Shown here: piece after piece, positions 24,409-32,188 of the stretch
Numbering within the stretch: position 1 is the stretch's first letter
How the letters are laid out: each line of letters begins with the position of its first letter
From: Aeromicrobium endophyticum
Lineage (GTDB): Bacteria; Actinomycetota; Actinomycetes; Propionibacteriales; Nocardioidaceae
Length of the DNA stretch: 64,000 nucleotides
Reading direction: 5' to 3'
NCBI RefSeq assembly: GCF_003586285.1
Contig: NZ_QUBR01000001.1
Span: 682,001-746,000 of the forward strand
Made by a program: the position numbers and the translations under genes
Notes under the pieces: generated by a model
What the model saw: only the letters and a program-made list of their open reading frames with translations
The model's database searches: none
What the model was told of the DNA's origin: nothing

Positions 24409-25734
24409 ATGGATCGACGCACGGCAGGCAGGCAGCCCGACGCCCCGTGGGAGCCCTCCCCCCGGCGCGACTCGGTGCCCGCCGACGACGACGCGCGCGA
24501 GCAGTGGTTCCGCGACCTCGCACACCAGGCGACCGTCTTCGGACTGCCGATCGTGTGGCAGCACGCCCTGCTCCAGCGCGAGGCCGCCGAACGTCCGATG
24601 AGCACGTTCTCGCACGAGCGCGACCTGGCACGGCCGGGCTTCGCGGCCTTTCGCGTGCCGAACGTCGACACGCTCTACTCCAGCGCCTGGATCGACCTGA
24701 CGTCCGGCCCGGTCGACGTCTGCCTGCCCGACTTCGGCGACCGCTACTTCACGGTGCAGCTGCTCGACGCAGCCAGCAACACCCAGAACATCAGCCGCCG
24801 GACGATCGGAGCCGCGCGTCGCATCCGGCTCGTGAGTCCCGAGAGCCCGGGGAGCCCCGACGTTCCCGACGAGGACGGAGTCGTGACCATGCCCGTGGGC
24901 TCGCCCGTCACGTGGGCGCTCATGCGCATCCAGGTCGGCACCCACGACCTCGCCGAGGTCCGAGCCCTGCAGGACGCCGTGGCCCTCGTGCCGCTCGGCG
25001 GCCCGTCGGTCCTCACCGTCGAGCCCGCCGCCGGTGACGTCGAGGACGACGCCGACGCCTTCCTCACCACCCTCGACTCCGCCCTGCGGCTGCAAGGACA
25101 TCGGCTCGAGGAGACCGCACTCGTCATGCGCCTCCGCCAGCTGGCGGCGATCGACGACGAGCCCGCCCGCCGCGGCGTCGAGCGGGGCTACCGCGAGGCC
25201 CTCGCCCTCCTCGACGCGAGCCGCCCCCTCCTCGGCACCCGCACCGGGTCCGGATGGACGCGCGTCGCCGACAAGGGCCGGCACGGGTACAACTACCTCA
25301 ACCGCGCCGTCATGAACTTCGTCGGCCTCGCCGCCAACGTCGTCGACGAGAACACCTCCTTCAACACCTACGTGGACGAGCACGGCGTCCGGCTGGACGG
25401 ACGTGCCGGCGCCTCGTACCGCCTCGTGCTCGACCCGCCGCCGACGACGGACGCCTTCTGGAGCGTGACGCTCTACGAGGCGTCGACCGGGCACCTCTGG
25501 GACGCGCCCGAGGGGCGCTACAGCGTGGGCAGCCTGTCGGGAGGACGCGACACGTCGGCCGGCGACTCCATCACGATCAGTCATGAGCGTCCGGCCGGCG
25601 GGACCTGGCTGCCCGCTCCCGCAGGGGAGTTCTTCCTCGTGCTGCGGGTGTACTCCCCCGGCCCCGACGTCGTCAGCGGCGACTGGATCCCCGCACCCGT
25701 CCGCCCGGTCCGACCGGCCGGGTCGACGAGGTGA
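24409..25734 (+). CDS. DUF1254/DUF1214 domain protein
   Basis: A 441-residue paralogue of 23038-24342 with the same landmarks: PNVDTLYSSAWIDLTSGP near residue 84, DRYFTVQ, GYNYLNRAVMNF near 288, FWSVTLYEASTG near 352 and TWLPAPAGEFFLVLRVY near 400. ATG 24409 with GAGGAG about 7 bases upstream is chosen; the longer open frame upstream runs antisense through the neighbour and is rejected. Followed by two overlapping DUF202 membrane genes. Function unknown. Confidence 0.85.
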   Translation: MDRRTAGRQPDAPWEPSPRRDSVPADDDAREQWFRDLAHQATVFGLPIVWQHALLQREAAERPMSTFSHERDLARPGFAAFRVPNVDTLYSSAWIDLTSGPVDVCLPDFGDRYFTVQLLDAASNTQNISRRTIGAARRIRLVSPESPGSPDVPDEDGVVTMPVGSPVTWALMRIQVGTHDLAEVRALQDAVALVPLGGPSVLTVEPAAGDVEDDADAFLTTLDSALRLQGHRLEETALVMRLRQLAAIDDEPARRGVERGYREALALLDASRPLLGTRTGSGWTRVADKGRHGYNYLNRAVMNFVGLAANVVDENTSFNTYVDEHGVRLDGRAGASYRLVLDPPPTTDAFWSVTLYEASTGHLWDAPEGRYSVGSLSGGRDTSAGDSITISHERPAGGTWLPAPAGEFFLVLRVYSPGPDVVSGDWIPAPVRPVRPAGSTR

Positions 25735-26087
25735 CCACCCGCTTCGTGCGCGCCCTGCGCACGGGCGACGAACCCGATCCTCGCTTCACCCTGGCGAACG
25801 AGCGGACCCTCCTCGCATGGGTGCGCACGGCACTGGGATTCGTCGCCGGCGGCCTGGCGGTCTACGCGTTCGGCCAGGACTCGATCCCCCATCATCTCGT
25901 CAAGCCCGTCGCCCTGACCATGCTGCTGGCGGCGGCCCTCGTCACCGGCGCATCGCTGCAGCGCTGGTATGCCGTCCAGGTCGCGATGAGGCAGCGCCGA
26001 CCGCTGCCGATCCCCTTCATCGCGCTGCCGGTCGCGGCCCTGCTGCTCGTCGCGGTCGCGACGAGCAGCTGGATCATCCTGTCGTGA
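25731..26087 (+). CDS. DUF202 (YidH-like) small membrane protein
   Basis: A 118-residue protein with the DUF202 signature F-T-L-A-N-E-R-T-L-L-A-W-V-R-T-A-L near residue 19 and three predicted membrane helices (about 34-50, 60-76, 96-115). The GTG start overlaps the upstream TGA (GTGA). Function unknown. It is translationally coupled to a DUF1254 gene and to a second DUF202 gene. Confidence 0.85.
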   Translation: MTTRFVRALRTGDEPDPRFTLANERTLLAWVRTALGFVAGGLAVYAFGQDSIPHHLVKPVALTMLLAAALVTGASLQRWYAVQVAMRQRRPLPIPFIALPVAALLLVAVATSSWIILS

Positions 26088-26407
26088 GCGACTCGGGGGC
26101 GTCCGCCGATCGCGGGCTGCAGGCCGAGCGCACCACGATGGCCTGGGTCAGGACCGCCCTGGCAGTCGAGGCCACGACCGTCCTCGCGGTCCGCGCCCTG
26201 CACGCCCAGACCGCGGCCCTCGTCCTGCTGGCGGCCACCTCCGTCTGCCTAGCCGGCTTCATGGTGACCGTGCTGCCCCGTCTGCACGCTCGACGCGCTG
26301 CCGCGATGCACTCCGGCACGGCGCCACTGATCGCCCCGTGTGCCCTGACGGGCATCGTCATCGCGATGTGCCTCGTCTCGGCGGCCTTCATCGCACTCGA
26401 CCACTGA
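26084..26407 (+). CDS. DUF202 small membrane protein
   Basis: A 107-residue second DUF202-type protein (GLQAERTTMAWVRTALAVE near residue 11) with three predicted helices. GTG start inside the stop of the preceding gene (GTGA). Such tandem DUF202 genes probably form a heteromer. Last gene of the DUF1254 unit, followed by a strong hairpin. Confidence 0.83.
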   Translation: MSDSGASADRGLQAERTTMAWVRTALAVEATTVLAVRALHAQTAALVLLAATSVCLAGFMVTVLPRLHARRAAAMHSGTAPLIAPCALTGIVIAMCLVSAAFIALDH

Positions 26408-26414
26408 CACGCAC

Positions 26415-26450
26415 GGCGGCGCCGGCGGGATCGATCCCACCGGCGCCGCC
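26415..26450. terminator. GC-rich hairpin between convergent genes, likely bidirectional terminator
   Basis: GGCGGCGCCGG (26415-26425) pairs perfectly with CCGGCGCCGCC (26440-26450), and an inner GGGATCGATCCC can extend the stem. It lies 8 bases after the DUF202 stop and 22 bases after the binding-protein stop. No U-tract is present, as is common in actinobacteria. Confidence 0.7.
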
Positions 26451-26471
26451 GGTCGAGCAGCCTGCGTCGAG

Positions 26472-27512
26472 TCACTTCAGGAAGAGCTTCTCCCACTTCT
26501 GCTGGTAGCTGGCGATCTTCTCCGCCGTCAGCTCCTTGGGGTCGGGCAGCTTCACGTCGGACGCGTCGGCGACCGCGCCGTCGGTCTTGCCGAACACCGA
26601 GGCGTAGCCGGTGTTGAGCGCTGACTGCCCCTCAGGGGTGATCATGAAGTCGGCCAGCACCTGCGCAGCGTTGGGGTGGGGCGCTGCGCTGAGGACGTGG
26701 GAGTACCAGGGCGTCCCCCAGGCGGGATCGGGCAGCTTCCAGTCGACCGGCGCACCGGACTCGACCTCGGCGACGAGCGGCTGGACTCCCGGTGCCGCCG
26801 CGACCTCTCCGGACGTCAGCGCCTGCGCGATGCCGAGGGCGCTGGGGTAGATGCGCGGCTTGAGCTTGGCGAGCTTCTCGAGGAAGTCGGGACCGAAGTT
26901 CTTCTCGTAGAACGTGAAGAAGTCGACGTAGGCAGCGATGCCCTGCGGGTTGACGATGCCGATCTTGCCCGAGTACTTCGGGTCGAGCATGTCCTGCGGA
27001 GTCGCGAATCCGTCCGGGACGTCCTTGGTGTTCCAGCCCATCGCGAAGACCGCGGCGCTCGTGAGGAAGAACTTGTCCTTGATGACGTTCTTCGAGCGGT
27101 CGAACTCCTTCGCGTCGAAGTCGGGGCCGACGATGTCGGTCGAGAACGTGCCGGAATCCGCGGCGTTCTCGATCCACGACGGGTCGGTGACCATGTGGAC
27201 GTCGGCCGAGCCCTTGCCCGTCCGGTTCTCCACCTCGATCTTGGGGTTCAGCTCGGCGTCGGTGCCACGGATGTACTCCATCTTGATCTTGGGGTACTTC
27301 TTCGTGAACGCCGCCTTGAGCGCGTCGAGACGCACCGGGTTCTGGCTGGAGTACAGCAGCACGCTGCCCTCCTTGTCGGCCGCCGCGACGACGGCCTTCC
27401 AGTCGCCCTTCACCGGACCCTTGGCGCTGTCGCTCCCGCCTCCACCGCAGGCCGACATCGTCAGAGCCGCACCAACTGCGAGCGCCCCGAGCCGCAGAAC
27501 TGATTTCCTCAT
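26472..27512 (-). CDS. Extracellular solute-binding lipoprotein, iron/thiamine/polyamine importer class
   Basis: A 346-residue lipoprotein: short basic N-terminus, hydrophobic helix, lipobox L-T-M-S-A-C with Cys22, then a Gly/Ser linker. The mature part is a type 2 periplasmic-binding fold (GSVLLYSSQNPVRLDALKAAF near residue 49, PWYSHVLSAAPHPNAAQVLADF near 270). I see no adjacent Tyr pair as used for ferric iron in FbpA-like proteins. It is separated from the permease/ATPase genes, but its promoter has the same operator layout and the same CRP-like element, so it most likely serves that importer and binds the island's substrate. Confidence 0.88.
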   Translation of the reverse strand: MRKSVLRLGALAVGAALTMSACGGGGSDSAKGPVKGDWKAVVAAADKEGSVLLYSSQNPVRLDALKAAFTKKYPKIKMEYIRGTDAELNPKIEVENRTGKGSADVHMVTDPSWIENAADSGTFSTDIVGPDFDAKEFDRSKNVIKDKFFLTSAAVFAMGWNTKDVPDGFATPQDMLDPKYSGKIGIVNPQGIAAYVDFFTFYEKNFGPDFLEKLAKLKPRIYPSALGIAQALTSGEVAAAPGVQPLVAEVESGAPVDWKLPDPAWGTPWYSHVLSAAPHPNAAQVLADFMITPEGQSALNTGYASVFGKTDGAVADASDVKLPDPKELTAEKIASYQQKWEKLFLK

Positions 27513-27526
27513 TCGGTCTCCTAAAT

Positions 27527-27544
27527 TGAACCTTGTTCAGTTCA
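27527..27544. promoter_or_regulatory. Operator before the binding-protein gene
   Basis: TGAACCTTGTTCAGTTCA contains TGAACCTTGTTCA (a palindrome broken only at its centre) plus an extra GTTCA, giving TGAAC-N8-GTTCA as at 22992-23009. It lies 15 bases upstream of the ATG. Confidence 0.75.
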
Positions 27545-27572
27545 ACATAGGGCCATCGGCTTGTGACGTCAA
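27544..27572 (-). promoter_or_regulatory. Predicted promoter of the binding-protein gene
   Basis: Minus strand TTGACG (27572-27567), 17-base spacer, TATGTT (27549-27544), followed by the operator. Confidence 0.7.
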
Positions 27573-27576
27573 TCAC
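27562..27576. promoter_or_regulatory. CRP/GlxR-like site over the -35 box of the binding-protein gene
   Basis: TGTGACGTCAATCAC, identical over 15 bases to 23027-23041 and likewise beginning 35 bases after the first base of the operator. Fits TGTGA-N6-TCAC. Confidence 0.6.
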
Positions 27577-27681
27577 GACGTCAAGAACTTTTCGTGCCGT
27601 CGGGGTGATCCAACGCCTCCGGATGTGACGGGTCTTCAAGGACGTCGCCACCGGGGTGCCGTCATCTACAGAGGCATCACC

Positions 27682-28350
27682 ATGACAACGCTCAGCCTCG
27701 ACCACGTCGTCCTGACCCGCCGAGGCGTCGCCGTCCTCGCCGGGATCGAGCTCACGCTCGGTCCCGGCCGGACCGCGGCCGTCATGGGCCGCAGCGGGGT
27801 CGGCAAGACGACCCTGCTGGAGGTCGCCTGTGGTCTCGTGAGGCCGGACTCCGGCGCCGTGGTGGTCAACGGCGTGCGACTCGACGACGCCCGCGACGCC
27901 CTGCGCTCCCGCACGCGTCTGCGCGACGTGGGGCTCGTGTTCCAGCGCGACGAGCTGCTGCCCGAGCTCACCATCGGCGAGAACGTCTCCCTTCCGTTGC
28001 GCCTGTCTGGTGCGGCGGCGGCCGACTCGTCGGCCCGGGTCGCCGAGGTGCTGGGCCTGCTCGACATCGGCGACCTGGCCGGTCGCGGGACCGACGAGGT
28101 CTCGGGCGGCCAGCTTCAACGCGCGGCGATCGCGCGAGCGCTCGTCCACCGGCCCGCCCTCGTGCTCGCCGACGAGCCGACGGCCGCCCTCGACGAGGCC
28201 ACGGCCCGCGAGGCCATGGCCCTGCTCCTGACGACGGCCTCGGCCGAGGGCGCCGCGGTGCTGGTGGTCACCCACGACGCGTCCGTGGCCGACATGGCCG
28301 AGACCACCTACTCGCTGTCGGACGGACGGCTCACCCCTCGTGATCGCTGA
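27682..28350 (+). CDS. ABC transporter ATP-binding protein (MacB/LolD class)
   Basis: A 222-residue ATPase with Walker A GRSGVGKTT (near residue 36), FQRDELLPELT Q-loop, signature SGGQLQRAAIARAL (near 140), Walker B LVLADEPTAALDEA and H-loop VTHD. The last 11 bases overlap the GTG-initiated FtsX-like permease. Such pairs are exporters or mechanotransmission systems that act on envelope substrates. No operator of the upstream island is seen here. The open frame extends upstream antisense to the binding-protein gene, so the MTTLSLDH start is used. Confidence 0.88.
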   Translation: MTTLSLDHVVLTRRGVAVLAGIELTLGPGRTAAVMGRSGVGKTTLLEVACGLVRPDSGAVVVNGVRLDDARDALRSRTRLRDVGLVFQRDELLPELTIGENVSLPLRLSGAAAADSSARVAEVLGLLDIGDLAGRGTDEVSGGQLQRAAIARALVHRPALVLADEPTAALDEATAREAMALLLTTASAEGAAVLVVTHDASVADMAETTYSLSDGRLTPRDR

Positions 28351-30562
28351 CACCGGCCGGGCCGTGCTGCTCGCACTCAGGCTCGGTGCTCGACGGGCGG
28401 GCCGCGACGTGCGACTCGACGTCGTCCTGGCACTCGGCGTGGCCCTGACGACGGTCGTCGCGCTGGCCACGGCCGCCTCGTTCGGCGTGGTCGAGCACCG
28501 CGACGAGCGCCGCGCCGCGCTCACGCCGTCCCTGCGTTTCGCCGACGACCCGCCCGACACCTCGTTGCTGATGACGGACCCGTCGATCGTCCCCCAGCGC
28601 CGATGGAACGGGATGCCGGTCGTCCGCACCTACGTGTCCGGACGCGGACACGTGCCCGGCGTCGCGCGGCTGCCGTCGCCGGGCCAGTACGTCGCCTCGC
28701 CCGCGCTGCAGGACGCCATCGCCGACGACGCGGTGGTGAGGGCCCTCTTCACCGGGCGCGAGCTCGTGGGCACGATCTCACCCGACGGGCTCCTCGACCC
28801 CTGCGAGGCGCGGGCCGTCGTCGGGGTGCGTCCCGATGCTCCCTTGCTCGCCGAGGTGCTGGGCTTCGGCGGCGGCCCTCCGGGGCACAGCGCCGCGGCC
28901 GACGACCGAGCCACGCTCGACGGTGTCGTGACGCTGCTGGCGCTGAGCCTCGTGTGGCTGCCCGCCCTGGCCCTCCTCGTGGTCGTCACCCGGCTCGGCG
29001 GACGCACCCACCAGGCTCGGGCCCGAGCCCTGCGCCTCATGGGGCTGACCCGCTGGCAGGTGCGGCTGATCGAGATGTCCGGCGCACTGCTCGTGATCGT
29101 GCCCGCAGCGCTCGCCGGCACGGCCGTCGCGGCGCTCCTGGCGTCCCGCCAACGCGTGCCCGGCACCGACATCGCCTTCTTCGCCGCCGACGCCGCCCTC
29201 CCGTGGGCGGCACGAGCAGGCGTCGTGGCGGCCGTCGTCGCCGCCCTCGCCGTCGTCGCCGCCCTCGGCGTCGCCATGTCGCCCGACGCCCCACCGTCAC
29301 GTGCGCCCCGCCTGAGCCGCAGGGCGACACCCGTGGGGTTGGCACTGCTCGTGACCGGGCTGGCGACGCTGCTGGGCATCCCGGTGCTGCGCGAGCTGGT
29401 CGGCCCCGTGGCCAACTACCTGCTGTGGCTGGGCTGCGCGGCCGTCGCCGTCGGTCTGGCGCTGAGCGGCCCCGGCCTGGTGGCCCGCGTCGCGACCTCA
29501 CGTGCCCCCCAAGCGGCCAGGGCGTCGACCCTGGTCGGGCTGAGGATGACGGCGGCCGGCAGCTCGACCCCCCTGCGCCTGGGGAGCCTGCTGTGCGTCC
29601 TGGTGATCGTCCTGCTGGGCGGTCGCTCGTTCCTCAACATCCTCAACGGGGGCTCGACGACGGCCTGGCTCGAGACGGCGCACTCCGCGCGCGGCCTGCC
29701 CGTCACCGTCACAGACCTGGGCGGCCAGCTCGTGCTGCCCGCCGTCCGCGAGGCCGTCCGGAGCGCCCCGGTGGTGCAGGTGCGCAGCACGAAGGCGAGC
29801 GACGGCCGCCCCGTGCAGGTGGCGACGGGGTCGTGCGACGACCTGCGGCGGCTGTCCGGCGAGCCGGCCACCGCCTGCGACGCTCAGCCTCGATGGGTCC
29901 ACGTGGGCCGCGGCGCCGACCCGACCCGTCACCCCGTCGGCACCGTGCGCGTGGGCGACGCCGACGTCGTCCCGTCCGACGGCGCCGCGATCGAGGCGAC
30001 GAACCTCCCGCCGGCTCTCGACGGCGCGCTGTTCGTGCCCTCGTCGACCGGCACAGGTCCCTCCCGGGACGGCTCGACGTTCTTCGTCGTCGTCGACGGT
30101 CGGTCCGTCGACGAGTCGCTGGCACGGATCAGCGCGGCCGACCCGACCGCGCAGCTCGACCTGGGCGAGACCGACCGGGGCAACCCCGACGCCCAGCAGT
30201 TCCCTGCCCAGGCCGAATGGATCACGGTGGCGACGATCGGCGGCATGGCGCTCGGCGTCCTCGCGGTGCTCGCCGGCACCCTCGGCGACGCCCGCGACCG
30301 CCGCGGTCGCTACCGCGGCCTCGAGCGCCTGGGGGCCTCCCGCCGGCAGGTCGCAGCCGTGCACGTCTGGGTCACCGGCGTGCCGTTGCTGTCACTCGGG
30401 CTCGTCGCCTGCGCGGTGGGCGCCGTGGTCTGCCAAGCCCTGCACGCCGTCGACGACCGGGCCACCTTCCCGGGAGCGACCGTCGCGCAGGCGGCGGTCG
30501 CCGTCGTGCTGGCCGCGGCGGGCGTCGCCGCCGCCACCGTCAGCCCGCGGGGACGTCCTTGA
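28340..30562 (+). CDS. FtsX-like ABC transporter permease
   Basis: A 740-residue membrane protein: an N-terminal helix (about residues 25-48), an extracytoplasmic region (50-190), then clusters of helices around 195-325 and 330-460, a second outside domain (about 460-630), and three C-terminal helices. The G-R-T-H-Q-A-R-A-R-A-L-R-L-M-G-L-T and G-R-Y-R-G-L-E-R-L-G-A-S-R-R-Q cytoplasmic stretches are FtsX-type. Partner of the ATPase at 27682. Its 3' end overlaps the convergent gene 30540-31625 by 23 bases. Substrate unknown. Confidence 0.83.
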   Translation: MIADTGRAVLLALRLGARRAGRDVRLDVVLALGVALTTVVALATAASFGVVEHRDERRAALTPSLRFADDPPDTSLLMTDPSIVPQRRWNGMPVVRTYVSGRGHVPGVARLPSPGQYVASPALQDAIADDAVVRALFTGRELVGTISPDGLLDPCEARAVVGVRPDAPLLAEVLGFGGGPPGHSAAADDRATLDGVVTLLALSLVWLPALALLVVVTRLGGRTHQARARALRLMGLTRWQVRLIEMSGALLVIVPAALAGTAVAALLASRQRVPGTDIAFFAADAALPWAARAGVVAAVVAALAVVAALGVAMSPDAPPSRAPRLSRRATPVGLALLVTGLATLLGIPVLRELVGPVANYLLWLGCAAVAVGLALSGPGLVARVATSRAPQAARASTLVGLRMTAAGSSTPLRLGSLLCVLVIVLLGGRSFLNILNGGSTTAWLETAHSARGLPVTVTDLGGQLVLPAVREAVRSAPVVQVRSTKASDGRPVQVATGSCDDLRRLSGEPATACDAQPRWVHVGRGADPTRHPVGTVRVGDADVVPSDGAAIEATNLPPALDGALFVPSSTGTGPSRDGSTFFVVVDGRSVDESLARISAADPTAQLDLGETDRGNPDAQQFPAQAEWITVATIGGMALGVLAVLAGTLGDARDRRGRYRGLERLGASRRQVAAVHVWVTGVPLLSLGLVACAVGAVVCQALHAVDDRATFPGATVAQAAVAVVLAAAGVAAATVSPRGRP

Positions 30563-31625
30563 CGTAGCGCGACTCGAGGAAGGCGGTGAAGGCCGTCACC
30601 GTGGGCGCCTTCGCATCGAGCGAGGGGTCGTCCTTGATCAGGATCTCCTCGACTCCAAGCATCTGGCCGTCGCTCGGATCGCCGATCAGGATGTAGCGGT
30701 AGCGACCGTTCTCGGGGTCGATGATCGACAGGCCGAGGCCGGCGCGTCCCGCCCTGTCCTTGACCGAGCCGAGCGACACGAAACCCTGCTCGTCGCGCAG
30801 CATCCGCCACGTCGCGGCCGCCAGCTCGGGACTCACGACGTGGGTCTCGAACAGCGAGACGACCTCGCGGTAGAGGCACATCGAGCGGACCGGACCGACG
30901 GCCCGCGACTCGCACTCGATGTGGTCGAGCAGCGCGTCGGCGAGCCGGGCCGGTGACGTCGGCAGGGAGCGGGCGAAGTCGGCGTCGACGGTGCCCGCCG
31001 GGAGCCGCTCGTCGACGGCGTCCGGTCGATCGGGCCGGACGGGTGCCGCCCCACGACCGTCGGCTCTCAGGGGAGCGCCGAGCGTCTCGCGCGTGGTGAG
31101 CGATCCATCGGGCGCCAGCCATGCCTCCCTGACCCGCGGGACGATGCTCGACGAGCCGTCCTCGTCGACCTCGGCGAACCAGCTGTCGGACTGCTTGTAC
31201 TGCACCGCTCCGCTGCCCTCGTCCGGGTCGGCGGCGTCCGCGTCGGCAGCCGCCGCGAGCGAGTCGAGCGTCGTGCGGGGATCTTCTCCCCCCGCGTAGG
31301 CGATGCGCACCGCGGACGCGAACTCGTAGTCGAGGCTGGGCAGGCTCTCGGCCACGGCGGCGTCCTGCCGGTGGGCCACGCCGAAGAACACCGCGACCCC
31401 CGCGGCCACGGCCAGGACCGCCGCGACGACCCGGCGTGCCCGCCGCCGCGACGACGGCCGTTCGTCGCCCGCCGCGGAGCGCATGCGCGCGATGAAGTCG
31501 TCGGCGGACTCGAGGCGCGCCTCGTCGACGTCCTGGCCGTCGTCGAAGCCGAGGGCGGCCGCCTCGCGCCGGAAGGCCTCGAGCTCGTCCACGTGCGCGT
31601 GGTCGTCACGACCTCCGGTGCTCAT
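30540..31625 (-). CDS. CU044_5270-family protein, probably associated with the adjacent sigma factor
   Basis: A 361-residue protein with a charged cytoplasmic N-terminus, one membrane helix at about residues 66-82 (VVAAVLAVAAGVAVFFGVA), and an extracytoplasmic domain ending VKDVPAG. This matches the actinobacterial CU044_5270 family, which is commonly encoded behind ECF sigma genes and is a likely anti-sigma or sensor protein. Its ATG overlaps the sigma factor stop (ATGA), the same operon logic. No zinc-binding anti-sigma motif is visible. Confidence 0.83.
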   Translation of the reverse strand: MSTGGRDDHAHVDELEAFRREAAALGFDDGQDVDEARLESADDFIARMRSAAGDERPSSRRRARRVVAAVLAVAAGVAVFFGVAHRQDAAVAESLPSLDYEFASAVRIAYAGGEDPRTTLDSLAAAADADAADPDEGSGAVQYKQSDSWFAEVDEDGSSSIVPRVREAWLAPDGSLTTRETLGAPLRADGRGAAPVRPDRPDAVDERLPAGTVDADFARSLPTSPARLADALLDHIECESRAVGPVRSMCLYREVVSLFETHVVSPELAAATWRMLRDEQGFVSLGSVKDRAGRAGLGLSIIDPENGRYRYILIGDPSDGQMLGVEEILIKDDPSLDAKAPTVTAFTAFLESRYVKDVPAG

Positions 31626-32161
31626 GAGATCCTCTCCTCGGTGTCGGCCACCGGACGGGGCCCGGGGACGCCAGTGGCCTCGCTCAGGTCGCGGAGGCGC
31701 TGGCGCAGCCTGCTGACGCGGGTCGTGAAGGCGCTGGTCGAGATGCCCAGCACGGCGGCCGCCTGGGACGGTGGCAGGTCGCGGAAGAAGGCGACGTCGA
31801 ACAGGTGCTTCTCCGCCGGGGTGAGCTCGCGGTAGATCTGCTGGCTCTCGACGCTGTCGAGGACGGAGTGAGAGGTGTCGTCGGTCACCGGCTCGACCGT
31901 CCAGTCCTGGGCGAAGCGGTTGTCGTGGTGCTTGCGGGTGCGCCGCTGCAGCTCTTGGAGCACCTTGTTCTTCGCGATGCCCACGACCCATGCGGGCCAG
32001 GCCGCGCGGTCGGGCGGGAACTCGTCCCGCTTGCGCCACACCACCTCGAACGTCTCGGACACCACGTCCTTGGCGGCCTCCGGCCCCACCCGCCGAGCGG
32101 CGAACGCGTGGACGGGACGCTTGAGCGCGTCGTAGAGGGCCCCGAACTCCTCGTCGTCCAC
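31622..32161 (-). CDS. ECF-type RNA polymerase sigma factor
   Basis: About 179 residues. Region 2 is DVVSETFEVVWRKRDEFP ... AWVVGIAKNKVLQELQR; region 4 is LTPAEKHLFDVAFFRDLPPSQAAAVLGISTSAFTTRVSRLRQRL with its helix-turn-helix. The GTG at 32161 (V-D-D-E-E-F) is the likeliest start; a TTG at 32182 is also in frame. No ribosome site is obvious for either. Coupled to the CU044_5270 gene. Target promoters cannot be deduced. Confidence 0.87.
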   Translation of the reverse strand: MDDEEFGALYDALKRPVHAFAARRVGPEAAKDVVSETFEVVWRKRDEFPPDRAAWPAWVVGIAKNKVLQELQRRTRKHHDNRFAQDWTVEPVTDDTSHSVLDSVESQQIYRELTPAEKHLFDVAFFRDLPPSQAAAVLGISTSAFTTRVSRLRQRLRDLSEATGVPGPRPVADTEERIS

Positions 32162-32188
32162 CGCTGAAGAGTACCGCCACAAGGTGTC

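Noticed and set aside
23027..27576. The duplicated TGTGACGTCAATCAC as a possible attachment site or transposon end
   Set aside because: Both copies sit at the same promoter position relative to -35, -10 and operator, no integrase or transposase lies between them, and the consensus fits a Crp-type site.
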